This document shows, in pieces, positions 1-5,949 of a DNA stretch of 8,965 nucleotides. The DNA comes from Treponema sp. Lineage in GTDB: Bacteria; Spirochaetota; Spirochaetia; Treponematales; Treponemataceae. Within the stretch, counting starts at the first letter, position 1, and each line of letters starts with the position of its first letter. The stretch covers positions 1 through 8,965 of the forward strand of contig JAEDFA010000065.1 in assembly GCA_016293005.1 (NCBI GenBank). The letters run 5' to 3'. The notes beneath the pieces were generated by a model. It had not been told where the DNA came from. It worked only from the letters and a program-made list of their open reading frames with translations, and did not search any database. A program made the position numbers and the translations under genes.

Positions 1-146
1 GTGGGATTGATGTGGTATCTTTAACTTTGGGAAACTCCTGTTTCCCATTTTGAAATCGTCTGTCGTGAAACATTTATTTTTTCTGCGAGCGTTTCCTGAG
101 AGATGTTTAGCATTTTTCGAAGCGATGTAAAATTTTCTTTAAACAT
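1..146 (-). pseudogene. HTH_3 (Cro/CI-like) regulator, N-terminal piece with early stop
   Basis: Reading down from the ATG at 146-144, the frame gives 41 residues and stops at TAA 23-21. The peptide contains a typical XRE/HTH_3 helix-turn-helix: ISQETLAEKINVSRQTISKW at about residues 15-34, then ETGVS. Family members continue after this point with a proline-containing turn and two more helices, usually 60 to 200 residues in total, so this ORF is broken or truncated. Both other minus frames stay open from here to base 1 and read FPK just where the family has its proline, which suggests a frameshift (real or sequencing). The start overlaps the acyltransferase stop by 8 bases (139-146), with only a weak GGA upstream, implying translational coupling. 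A DNA-binding function is known for the family; any target is unknown. Confidence 0.55.
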
Positions 147-1239
147 TTTGTTCCGTTTGAATTTCTTTTGTTTTTTCTTTTTTAATTCCAAGAACGCACC
201 ATCTTAAAAACGGAATTCTTGAAATTGCTGCGTTTAAAAGAATTGCTCCTATAAATGCGGAAAAACCTGTGATGATGTACTGCAAAAACGGCGGGACATT
301 TGAAAAACTTAAAAAATACGCTGCCATCGAAAGTGGAAGATAATGAAAAACATAAAGTCCAAAATTATTTTGTCGCATAAAGGTGAAAAAGGCGTTCGTT
401 TTGTTTAAGAATCTGTAGCTTCCGCCAAGAATTGAAAGGCATGCAAACCACAGATAAATTGATGCAAGCGGACAGTTTACAACCGGCGGAACAACATAAC
501 TTTGTCCAAAATATAATTTTACATAGAAAACGGCAGAAACAACTGCGATGACAGAAAACGGAATGAAAAAGCGTGATATTTTTTGGATAACATTTTCGTG
601 AGAGAAAACAAAATAGCCTGAAAAAAATGCAAATCCGTAAATTCCGAATCTGTAAACGAGAATTACAGGTGTGTTTAAAATTTTTGAAAATCCGAATGAA
701 AGAAATCCCATTAAAACGACAATCAAAACATTTGTTTTTTCGCACAAATTGTAGAAATTGTCGTTTTTGTCAATTTTTTTTACGAGAACTAAAATCATGG
801 AAAAAATCCAGAGCATCTGAATGAACCACAGAACGCCGGTTCCTGATATTGCCATAATTATATAGATGACAGCTTTTGGCATTTCTGGAGAAAAATTTTC
901 AAACGCGTGTGAAAACTGCATGTTGAAAAATCCCTGAATCCATTGAAAAACAAAAAGTCCGATTGTTGACGGAACAAGAAATTTTTGAGTTCTCGATTTT
1001 ATAAATTCTTTTGTTGTCTGTTTTTCAAGGAGAAGCCGTGAAGTGATTCCAGAAACAATAAAAAGAATTACCATAAACCATGGATAAAGTATGTATTGAA
1101 CGGCATCTTGAATTTGAAAATCTGAAAAAGGTCCAGCAACTCCTTCTTTGCAGATTCCGTTGAAAATATAAATGATGTGGTAAAAAACTACCAGAACGAC
1201 AGTAATCCATCTGATGTTGTCAAGATAATGTTTTCTCAT
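139..1239 (-). CDS. acyltransferase 3 family integral membrane protein
   Basis: This is a 366-residue membrane protein that fits the acyltransferase_3 family (PF01757), whose members move acyl groups onto surface glycans or other envelope molecules. The N-terminus YLDNIRW at residues 5-11, followed by a hydrophobic helix ending in FYH (His21, the family's key histidine), is the typical signature. Arg68 in SGITSRLLL is the usual conserved arginine after the second helix. About ten membrane helices are visible, and the C-terminus is a Lys/Glu-rich cytoplasmic tail. An in-frame TTG at 1251 would add four residues, but the ATG at 1239 has GGA about 7 bases upstream and places LDNIRW at the normal position, so I chose it. 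The substrate cannot be told from sequence. It lies 112 bases after ribD and overlaps the downstream HTH gene. Confidence 0.85.
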   Translation of the reverse strand: MRKHYLDNIRWITVVLVVFYHIIYIFNGICKEGVAGPFSDFQIQDAVQYILYPWFMVILFIVSGITSRLLLEKQTTKEFIKSRTQKFLVPSTIGLFVFQWIQGFFNMQFSHAFENFSPEMPKAVIYIIMAISGTGVLWFIQMLWIFSMILVLVKKIDKNDNFYNLCEKTNVLIVVLMGFLSFGFSKILNTPVILVYRFGIYGFAFFSGYFVFSHENVIQKISRFFIPFSVIAVVSAVFYVKLYFGQSYVVPPVVNCPLASIYLWFACLSILGGSYRFLNKTNAFFTFMRQNNFGLYVFHYLPLSMAAYFLSFSNVPPFLQYIITGFSAFIGAILLNAAISRIPFLRWCVLGIKKEKTKEIQTEQNV

Positions 1240-1286
1240 ATTTTTTTCCAAAATTATTGAAATTAACGCACGAAAATGCTTATTTA

Positions 1287-1295
1287 ATTCTAACA
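1287..1295 (-). promoter_or_regulatory. possible extended -10 promoter for the acyltransferase gene
   Basis: Reading on the minus strand, TGTTAGAAT (1295-1287) matches an extended -10 element (TGnTATAAT with one mismatch), about 48 bases upstream of the acyltransferase ATG. No good -35 box is visible at the right spacing, so this is tentative. The gene might instead be read from the ribD transcript. Confidence 0.3.
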
Positions 1296-1363
1296 GAATA
1301 TTTTTAAAAATCCAGCAGTTTGTTTTTACAGAATTTTCCGAAAAATGTTAAAATTCGTGGAAT

Positions 1364-2476
1364 TTATTTGGTGAATTCAAGGAGAATATCGCCTGAAAAC
1401 TGTTTTATTTCTTTTAGCTGAAATGAAAATGCCTCTTCTACTTTGCTGATTCCGTCTCCAGAAACAGGAGATTTTGCTTTTCCGCCGAAAATTTTTGGTG
1501 CAAAGAACGCGTAAATTTTGTTTACTAAAGAGGATTCAAGAAAACTGTAATTCACGCTTGCTCCACCTTCTACGAGAATGCTGTCGATTTTTTTTTCTGC
1601 AAGTTTTTGTACAAGTTCCTGCAAATTTATGCGTGCATTTTTGTCTTTTGAAACTGGAAGAATTTCGATTCCGGCAGATTCAAGAATTTTTATTTTTTCT
1701 GAATTTGATGAAAACGCTGAATTTGTACAGGAAACAATCGTTTTTACTTCTGAAGCGGTTTTTACAATTTTTGAATTCTCAGGGATTTTTAAATTTGAAT
1801 CTAAAATTATTCTTACGGGATTTCTGGAATTTGGAATTCTGCATGTTAAAAGCGGATTGTCCTGAAGAACTGTGTTGATTCCGCATAAAATTGCAGAATA
1901 TTTATTTCTCAAAGAATGAACAAAAGAGCGGCTTTCTTCGTTTGTAATCCATTTAGAATTTCCGTCTTTTGTGGCAATTTTTCCGTCGAGCGTTGAAGCA
2001 AATTTTAAAGCGATAAACGGAAGAGAAGTTTTTATATAATGAAAGAAAATTTCATTTAAAGAATCACATTCGCTGATGAGGCAGTCTTCAAAGACGGTGA
2101 TGTTGTTTTCTCGTAAAATTTTGTTGCCTTTTCCGCTGACTAAAGGATTTGGATCTCTGCTTCCGACGATTACTTTTTTGATTCCCGACTGAATTATGGC
2201 TTGTGTGCACGGCGGCTGTTTTCCAAAGTGGCAGCACGGTTCAAGCGTTACATATAAAGTTGCTCTTTCGGGATTGTTTTTGCGTTCAAGACAGTTTTTT
2301 AAGGCTTCTCGTTCGGCGTGAAGTTCTCCGTATTTTTTGTGAAAGCCTTCGCCGATGATTTTTCCGTCTTTTACGATTACAGAACCTACAAGTGGATTTG
2401 GATTTGTAAAACCTTCGCCTTTTTTTGCAAGGTTTATTGCGTGCCTCATGAATTTATAATCTTCTTCAGTGAACAT
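1364..2476 (-). CDS. ribD: bifunctional riboflavin biosynthesis protein RibD (pyrimidine deaminase / reductase)
   Basis: RibD carries out the second and third steps of riboflavin synthesis: deamination of the GTP-derived diaminopyrimidine and NADPH-dependent reduction of its ribosyl side chain, in the cytosol. The 370 residues match the normal two-domain length. The N-terminal deaminase has the zinc motif HAE (His53, catalytic Glu55) and EPCCHFGKQPPC (zinc ligands Cys81 and Cys90), then DPNPLVSGKG at 108-117. The reductase domain starts near residue 150, with KFASTLDGKIAT, SKWIT, a GINTVLQDNPLLTCR block, and VEGG near the end. GGAAAG lies 5 bases before the ATG. It is the last gene of a pyrE / membrane protein / ribD run, 28 bases after the membrane protein. 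No other rib gene is in view, and there is no FMN riboswitch, as expected for an internal operon gene. Only weak AT-rich hairpins (around 1331-1365) follow the stop. Confidence 0.96.
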   Translation of the reverse strand: MFTEEDYKFMRHAINLAKKGEGFTNPNPLVGSVIVKDGKIIGEGFHKKYGELHAEREALKNCLERKNNPERATLYVTLEPCCHFGKQPPCTQAIIQSGIKKVIVGSRDPNPLVSGKGNKILRENNITVFEDCLISECDSLNEIFFHYIKTSLPFIALKFASTLDGKIATKDGNSKWITNEESRSFVHSLRNKYSAILCGINTVLQDNPLLTCRIPNSRNPVRIILDSNLKIPENSKIVKTASEVKTIVSCTNSAFSSNSEKIKILESAGIEILPVSKDKNARINLQELVQKLAEKKIDSILVEGGASVNYSFLESSLVNKIYAFFAPKIFGGKAKSPVSGDGISKVEEAFSFQLKEIKQFSGDILLEFTK

Positions 2477-2504
2477 TTTTCTTTCCGTAAAGTGAATTCT
2501 TTAG

Positions 2505-2822
2505 TTATTTTTTGAATGAAAAAATTATTACAGAAAAAGACGCAATCAGAAAAATTACATAAAAAAGCGCGAGATATTGGAAAACCTGAGGAATAATTTT
2601 TAAGATTATGCCGCAGAAAATTGTGAGAAATCCTATTGCAAGTGAAATGTAACCTAATATTTTTGCAGAATTTTCTGAATTTTTTTTGCCTTTTTCTGAA
2701 TTTTGTGTTTCTTTCAGGGTATTCTGATATTTTTTTGAAAGAAAATAAATGCCCTGGAAAATGAAAATTAAACCTGCAAGCGAAAAAGCAACAAGAATTA
2801 TTATCTGTTTTTGCGGTGTCAT
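2505..2822 (-). CDS. small membrane protein of unknown function (3 helices)
   Basis: I do not recognise this 105-residue protein. It shows three hydrophobic segments at about residues 7-28, 55-77 and 80-103. A polar, Lys/Asn/Glu-rich loop (about 30-53) lies between the first two, and the protein ends in KK. There is no signal peptide cleavage site and no catalytic motif. The ATG at 2822 shares one base with the pyrE stop (TAATG), and an AAGGA lies about 11 bases upstream inside pyrE, so its translation is probably coupled to pyrE. ribD follows 28 bases later. The tight placement supports a real, co-expressed gene, but gives no firm clue to function. Confidence 0.75.
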   Translation of the reverse strand: MTPQKQIIILVAFSLAGLIFIFQGIYFLSKKYQNTLKETQNSEKGKKNSENSAKILGYISLAIGFLTIFCGIILKIIPQVFQYLALFYVIFLIASFSVIIFSFKK

Positions 2823-3520
2823 TAGAATGAAATTCCTTTTGCGCCGTATTCTGAATAATATTTGTCGAGAGAAAGTTTGATTTCTGGCGTGATGAGCTTT
2901 TTGTCTCCGTTTGTGTAAAGGAAGTCTATTACTTCTTTCATGGAAACGATTGCTTTTGCCGGGAAACCGTATTTTTCTGTTATTACGCTGAGTGCAGAAT
3001 TTTCTGAATCGAGCGCTTTTTCCATTCTGTCAAGGCTTACGATTTCGCCGATAATTTTGATTTTTCCAGGAGTTTCTTCCTGCGCTTTGATTTTTGGATA
3101 GACTTCTTCGATTGATTTTCCGGAAGTTGTGACATCTTCGATTATGATTACTTTGTCGCCGTCTTTTATGTTGTATCCTAAAAGAGAGCCTTTGTCTGCG
3201 CCGTGGTCTTTTAATTCTTTTCTGTCTGAACAATATTTGATTTCTTTTCCGTAAAGTTCTGAATAGGCGATTGCAGTTGCGACCGCAAGAGGAATTCCTT
3301 TGTACGCCGGTCCGAAAAATACATCTGGTTCTTCATCGAAATTTTCGTGAATGGCTTCTGCGTAAAACCGACCGAGTGTTTTAAGCTGAATGCCAGTTAT
3401 GTAAGCGCCTGCATTCATAAAAAAAGGACTTTGCCGTCCGCTTTTTAAAGTAAACGACCCGAATTTTAAAACATTACATTCAACCATAAAATTGATAAAA
3501 TCTTCTTTGTATTTCTTCAT
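2822..3520 (-). CDS. pyrE: orotate phosphoribosyltransferase
   Basis: PyrE joins orotate to PRPP to make orotidine 5'-monophosphate in pyrimidine synthesis, in the cytosol as a dimer. The 232 residues include the N-terminal LKFGSFTLKSGRQSPFF block (18-34, the family's orotate-binding start), FFGPAYKGIPLA (68-79), SDRKELKDHG (98-107, the flexible catalytic loop with its Lys and His), and the PRPP motif VIIIEDVTTSGKS at 124-136. Length is close to the usual 210-230. Met1 aligns with the normal start of the E. coli-type enzyme, and the frame is closed by a TGA 24 bases upstream, so the start is secure. No Shine-Dalgarno precedes the ATG, yet a good promoter lies only 7 bases upstream; see the promoter entry. 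The gene heads a unit with the membrane protein and ribD. Confidence 0.96.
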   Translation of the reverse strand: MKKYKEDFINFMVECNVLKFGSFTLKSGRQSPFFMNAGAYITGIQLKTLGRFYAEAIHENFDEEPDVFFGPAYKGIPLAVATAIAYSELYGKEIKYCSDRKELKDHGADKGSLLGYNIKDGDKVIIIEDVTTSGKSIEEVYPKIKAQEETPGKIKIIGEIVSLDRMEKALDSENSALSVITEKYGFPAKAIVSMKEVIDFLYTNGDKKLITPEIKLSLDKYYSEYGAKGISF

Positions 3521-3527
3521 AGATTTA

Positions 3528-3556
3528 ATTTTACTGAAATATCATCAGGTTGTCAT
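3528..3556 (-). promoter_or_regulatory. pyrE promoter, probably giving a leaderless mRNA
   Basis: On the minus strand, ATGACA (3556-3551) and TAAAAT (3533-3528) each match the sigma70 consensus at five of six bases, with an ideal 17-base spacer. Only 7 bases (3527-3521) separate the -10 box from the pyrE ATG, so transcription should begin at or within a base or two of the A of the ATG. That agrees with the lack of any Shine-Dalgarno before pyrE. Confidence 0.6.
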
Positions 3557-3581
3557 CGGATTCTTAGTTTTTGTTTACGCT

Positions 3582-3620
3582 AAAAAAAACGCTGCCTGAA
3601 ATTTGTAAATCTCAGACAGC
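3582..3620 (-). terminator. intrinsic terminator after the lipoprotein pair
   Basis: Read on the minus strand, a 13-14 bp stem (arms 3620-3607 and 3604-3591, with two G-U wobbles) with a tiny loop is followed by G and eight T. It lies about 35 bases past the stop of the 3655 lipoprotein gene and upstream of the pyrE promoter, so it separates the two transcription units. Confidence 0.9.
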
Positions 3621-3654
3621 AAGGAAGGAGGTGTATAATAAATATAGTTAATTT

Positions 3655-4356
3655 TTATTCAAAATCTTTGATTACGATGTTAATCAGTCCTTCTGGCGAA
3701 AGTTCATCTTCTAGAGAAGTTACTGTAATTTTGTTGTAATTTGTTTGAACAGCAAGGTATTCGCCGCGTTCGATGATTATGAAGTTTGGTGTTGACTCTT
3801 TGTCTGTTACAAGATAGATTTTTCCGTCGGCGCGGTTAAGTGCGATGTGCGATTTTTTGTCGTTTTTAATGAATTCGCTTGGGTTTGTACCGGAAATTAC
3901 ATCGAGTTCAGTTTTGCTGAAAATATAGTAACTTTTACATTTGTTTGCGAGCGCCTCTGAATTTTTTGAGCAGTCGAGTTCGTACATGTGTTTGTATTCT
4001 ATGTTGTTGAATCCTGAATAAGTGTAAAGCATAAAACCGATGTTTCTAAGCGCATCGCTGTCTTCATTGAAGATTGTTTTGCCGTTTTCCTGAATTTTTC
4101 TGTGTGGATTTTCGATTGTTTCGCAGTAATTTTTACCGCTGTCGCGACTTACAGTAAGAATTTCGTTTTCGTTTACGACGCGCGTGTTCTGGCTATCGTA
4201 AGTTTTGCATTTGATTTCTGTGATTACATCTGAAGAATTTAAAATGAATGCATAAGAATTGTTTGTAGGAAATTTAAAATATGTGAGTTCGTGTTTTGAA
4301 CAGCCTGTTAAAAATAAAGCTGCACAGATAATCGAAGTGAGAATAATTTTTTTCAT
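3655..4356 (-). CDS. unrecognised lipoprotein
   Basis: I do not recognise this 233-residue protein. The N-terminus MKKIILTSIICAALFLTGC is a lipoprotein signal with lipobox LTGC and lipid-bearing Cys19, so it should be anchored to a membrane facing the periplasm. The mature part is soluble and polar, with four more cysteines (50, 78, 129, 140), and appears rich in beta strands toward the C-terminus. An in-frame TTG at 4368 gives a longer reading, but GGAGG at 4366-4362 lies 5 bases before the ATG at 4356, inside that extension, so the ATG is the true start. It follows the FGE-like lipoprotein gene by 112 bases with no clear terminator between, and ends at a strong terminator; the two probably share an mRNA. 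Confidence 0.85.
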   Translation of the reverse strand: MKKIILTSIICAALFLTGCSKHELTYFKFPTNNSYAFILNSSDVITEIKCKTYDSQNTRVVNENEILTVSRDSGKNYCETIENPHRKIQENGKTIFNEDSDALRNIGFMLYTYSGFNNIEYKHMYELDCSKNSEALANKCKSYYIFSKTELDVISGTNPSEFIKNDKKSHIALNRADGKIYLVTDKESTPNFIIIERGEYLAVQTNYNKITVTSLEDELSPEGLINIVIKDFE

Positions 4357-4361
4357 AGAAT

Positions 4362-4384
4362 CCTCCAAACGGTTTGAGCCGTTT
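4362..4384 (-). promoter_or_regulatory. hairpin abutting the Shine-Dalgarno of the 4356 lipoprotein gene
   Basis: On the minus strand AAACGG (4384-4379), a six-base loop and CCGTTT (4372-4367) form a 6-bp stem directly next to GGAGG (4366-4362). The ribosome binding site decides the start at 4356. The hairpin has no following T run, so it is not a terminator; it could affect ribosome access or mRNA stability, which is inference. Confidence 0.45.
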
Positions 4385-4436
4385 TCTTTTATTAAAACTG
4401 TTAGGGAACCGTAAAAATTAGAGATTCCCTGTTGTA

Positions 4437-4454
4437 AAGTTGCAACGCAAACTT
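4437..4454 (-). repeat. short GCGTTGC-centred hairpin in the lipoprotein intergenic region
   Basis: On the minus strand this reads AAGTTTGCGTTGCAACTT: arms AAGTT-GC and GC-AACTT around a GTT loop, with one bulged T. The same GC-GTT-GC centre occurs in hairpins at 5427-5439, 6450-6468 and 6612-6630. It lies in the gap after the FGE-like gene, which also holds a weak GGGAA/TTCCC pairing. Confidence 0.4.
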
Positions 4455-4468
4455 AAATTAAGGCGTTT

Positions 4469-5374
4469 TTATTCTGCATCGTGGGCAACGCGGAAACCTT
4501 TGTCGCAGAGGTTGATGTCTGCTCCGTATGCTTCGTAATCTGGTTTTGATTTGTAAAGCGAGTTGACATAAGAGCCACCGCGTCTTCTGTATTCGCCATT
4601 TTCTGTTAGGACAGTTTCAAAAACATTTCCGATTAAGTCGTAAAGTTCATATTCCGTTGATTTTCTTGTTGTGCCGACTTCGTGAGTAACTTCGCTTGAA
4701 TTAAAGAATGACCAGGCAATTTCGTTTAAAGTTTCTTTTGAGTTGAAAGAAATGTCTTTTGTAAGGAAATCGAATTCTTTGTCTGAAAGAAGCCGGTAAT
4801 TTTTGTCTGTGATTTCTGAAAGTCGTGTGCAGAATTCTTCTATCTCTGTATTGTGAACGCATTCTACAGGGCGATTTTTGCCTTTTCTGAATGAAGGATT
4901 TGTTCCCATAATCATTTTGTAGAATTCTTGTGTGGTTTCAAACTTGCTGACATAAAAATCGGTTAATTCGCCGTCAGAAGCATCTTCTGCAGGAATGTAA
5001 ACCATAAGGCTTTCGATGTATTCTGTTAAATATTCGCTACAGGCTTCGCAAACCTGAACAGATTTGTCTTGGTCGCGGTAAATTAGTTTTCCACAACGGA
5101 AACATTTTCCAACTGCATCAAGTGCATCTTTTCGGCAGTCGAAACAGATTTTTTGTTTTGTAGAAAGGTTTTCTCCTTTATATGATAAAAGTTCTGTCTG
5201 AACATCGCTGAAAATATCTTCAAGGTCTTCTACTGTAACGCCTTCAGGGAATTCGAAGCGTTCGAGTTCAGCAGTTTCGCCACAACCGATACAAACTTTT
5301 GAATTTTTTGAACATGAAATTAATCCGATAGCAACAGCCGAAATTAATACTGCTGCTTTTACTGTTTTTAACAT
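4469..5374 (-). CDS. lipoprotein with four CxxC pairs and a degenerate FGE-sulfatase (SUMF1) domain
   Basis: This 301-residue protein begins with a lipoprotein signal (lipobox LISC, Cys21). Residues 28-112 hold four CxxC pairs (Cys28/31, 77/80, 91/94, 109/112), spaced like one or two zinc ribbons or a similar metal site. From about 124 the order of motifs is that of the SUMF1/FGE family (PF03781): MVYIPAE, FETTQEFYKMIMGTNPS, PVECV, YRLLSDKEFDFL, YELYDLIGN, RRRGGSY and GFRVA. Normal family motifs are worn down (NVFET for NVWEW, RLLSDKEF for RLPTEAEW), and the paired catalytic cysteines of true formylglycine-generating enzymes, expected after RGGS, are absent. So it is unlikely to make formylglycine and more likely has a binding or structural role outside the cytoplasm. 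GGGAG lies 6 bases before the ATG. It has its own promoter and a leader of about 140 bases. Confidence 0.85.
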   Translation of the reverse strand: MLKTVKAAVLISAVAIGLISCSKNSKVCIGCGETAELERFEFPEGVTVEDLEDIFSDVQTELLSYKGENLSTKQKICFDCRKDALDAVGKCFRCGKLIYRDQDKSVQVCEACSEYLTEYIESLMVYIPAEDASDGELTDFYVSKFETTQEFYKMIMGTNPSFRKGKNRPVECVHNTEIEEFCTRLSEITDKNYRLLSDKEFDFLTKDISFNSKETLNEIAWSFFNSSEVTHEVGTTRKSTEYELYDLIGNVFETVLTENGEYRRRGGSYVNSLYKSKPDYEAYGADINLCDKGFRVAHDAE

Positions 5375-5515
5375 TGACAGCTCCCATAAAAAAACCGCTT
5401 TTGCGGCAGGTAGAAAGGTGATTTTAGATGCAACGCATCATTTAAGGTTATTTATGTAACTCGTTTTAAACATTTTGTACTATGACCAATAAAAAAGAAT
5501 TTTTAGATGTGCCTT
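5375..5515 (-). promoter_or_regulatory. structured leader of the FGE-like lipoprotein gene, possible attenuator
   Basis: From the predicted start near 5515 to the ATG at 5374 the leader is about 140 bases. It contains a GATGC-GTT-GCATC hairpin (5439-5427). Just before the ribosome binding site it has CCGC-AAAA-GCGG followed by seven T (5406-5388), a short terminator-like hairpin. The GGGAG begins three bases after the T run. A terminator at this place would control read-through into the gene; the 4-5 bp stem is short, so this is a candidate only. I matched it to no known riboswitch class. Confidence 0.4.
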
Positions 5516-5649
5516 TAAAAAATAGTATCATAGAAATGCTAAAAGTCAATAAAATAGTGAAGGTTTTTAAAGAAAAATCCTTGAAGAGAGTAGGAAAAGG
5601 AGCGGAGAGAAATGTTGTTTTTTTTAATTTCAAGAAAATTGTAAAATAA
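5482..5649 (+). CDS. doubtful small basic ORF (55 residues)
   Basis: ATG at 5482 opens a 55-residue frame ending at TAA 5647-5649. The peptide is very lysine-rich, about a quarter of residues, with short hydrophobic stretches (NSIIEML, NVVFFNF) and no cysteine. There is no Shine-Dalgarno and no clear plus-strand promoter, and a minus-strand promoter overlaps it. In AT-rich DNA an open frame this long can arise by chance. In its favour is a plus-strand terminator downstream (5793-5834) with no other plus-strand gene to serve. It could also be a gene remnant. Confidence 0.2.
   Translation: MTNKKEFLDVPLKNSIIEMLKVNKIVKVFKEKSLKRVGKGAERNVVFFNFKKIVK
5522..5549 (-). promoter_or_regulatory. promoter of the FGE-like lipoprotein gene
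   Basis: On the minus strand, TTGACT (5549-5544) is followed after 16 bases by TACTAT (5527-5522). The -10 is preceded by TGA, forming an extended -10 (TGnTACTAT). This is a good sigma70-type match and predicts a start near 5515. Confidence 0.5.
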
Positions 5650-5696
5650 GCAAGAGACTTTTACATTTTTTTTGAAAAGGAGTTTTTCTCTCCGCT
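5601..5696. repeat. 12-bp inverted repeat, arms 72 bases apart
   Basis: AGCGGAGAGAAA (5601-5612) is exactly repeated in inverted form at 5685-5696. Between the arms are a smaller GTAAAA/TTTTAC stem (5641-5664) and a second copy of GAAAAGGAG (5674-5682, also at 5594-5602 just outside and overlapping the left arm). The G-rich arms stand out in very AT-rich DNA. It could be the base stem of a small RNA or the ends of a tiny inserted element; no transposase or clear target-site duplication is seen. Confidence 0.4.
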
Positions 5697-5792
5697 TTGA
5701 AACTTTTTTAAATTTGGGAAGTTGTCATTAACTTTTTTATATGCTTGAATCTTATCGCGATATTTTTATTGTTGCAATGTAGAATTTGAAGA

Positions 5793-5834
5793 AATAACCA
5801 AAGTTCAAAAAAAAGAACTTAAGTTATTTTTTTT
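5793..5834 (+). terminator. plus-strand intrinsic terminator with no obvious gene upstream
   Basis: AATAAC (5793-5798) pairs with GTTATT (5823-5828) and, inside it, AAGTTC (5801-5806) pairs with GAACTT (5815-5820) around an eight-A loop. Eight T (5827-5834) follow on the plus strand. The minus direction has no comparable T run after the stem. All recognised genes upstream are on the minus strand, so it either ends an unrecognised plus-strand transcript or shields the metal-resistance unit from stray transcription. Confidence 0.55.
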
Positions 5835-5873
5835 CTGAAAATTATAGAAAATTTTTTGATTAAAATAAAATAA

Positions 5874-5889
5874 TTGAATAACTGTTCAA
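5874..5889 (+). promoter_or_regulatory. ArsR/SmtB operator O1, upstream of the -35 box
   Basis: TTGAATAACTGTTCAA is a 7-2-7 inverted repeat with one mismatch, close to the known SmtB/CzrA-type operator pattern (TGAAyA..TrTTCA). It ends four bases before the -35 box. The surrounding 24 bases (5869-5892) recur at 5929-5952 with one difference. Confidence 0.8.
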
Positions 5890-5892
5890 CTG

Positions 5893-5920
5893 TTGACAAA
5901 GTAAAAAATTCTTTTATAAT
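5893..5920 (+). promoter_or_regulatory. promoter of the metal sensor gene
   Basis: TTGACA (5893-5898) and TATAAT (5915-5920) are both perfect sigma70 consensus boxes with a 16-base spacer, the strongest promoter in the window. A start near 5927 gives a leader of about 135 bases. Operator copies on both sides indicate repression by the ArsR/SmtB protein encoded downstream. Confidence 0.88.
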
Positions 5921-5933
5921 ATTAATAGAATAA

Positions 5934-5949
5934 TTGAATAATTGTTCAA
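5934..5949 (+). promoter_or_regulatory. ArsR/SmtB operator O2, just downstream of the transcription start
   Basis: TTGAATAATTGTTCAA is the second operator copy, differing from O1 by one base and placed exactly 60 bases downstream of it. Lying at about +8 to +23, it would block promoter escape when occupied. With O1 it brackets the promoter. Confidence 0.8.

Noticed and set aside
1474..1878. Plus-strand open frames of 134 and 95 codons within ribD.
   Set aside because: They mirror the conserved ribD reductase coding frame, have no ribosome binding site and give low-complexity Phe/Leu-rich peptides.
3625..3660. A plus-strand gene starting after the strong AAGGAGGTG at 3625-3633.
   Set aside because: No ATG, GTG or TTG lies at a normal distance and the frames close quickly.
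3862..3900. GTNPS in the 3655-4356 lipoprotein, also present in the neighbouring FGE-like protein, as a sign of shared ancestry.
   Set aside because: No other FGE motif (RGGS, GFR, GN) occurs in this protein, so the five-residue match is probably chance.
5425..5477. Possible 11-codon leader peptide (MFKTSYINNLK) on the minus strand in the leader of the FGE-like gene.
   Set aside because: It has no Shine-Dalgarno, no run of regulatory codons and its stop merely abuts the small hairpin.
5601..5696. The 12-bp inverted repeat as ends of an insertion sequence or MITE.
   Set aside because: No convincing target-site duplication flanks it, and the enclosed 72 bases hold no transposase fragment.
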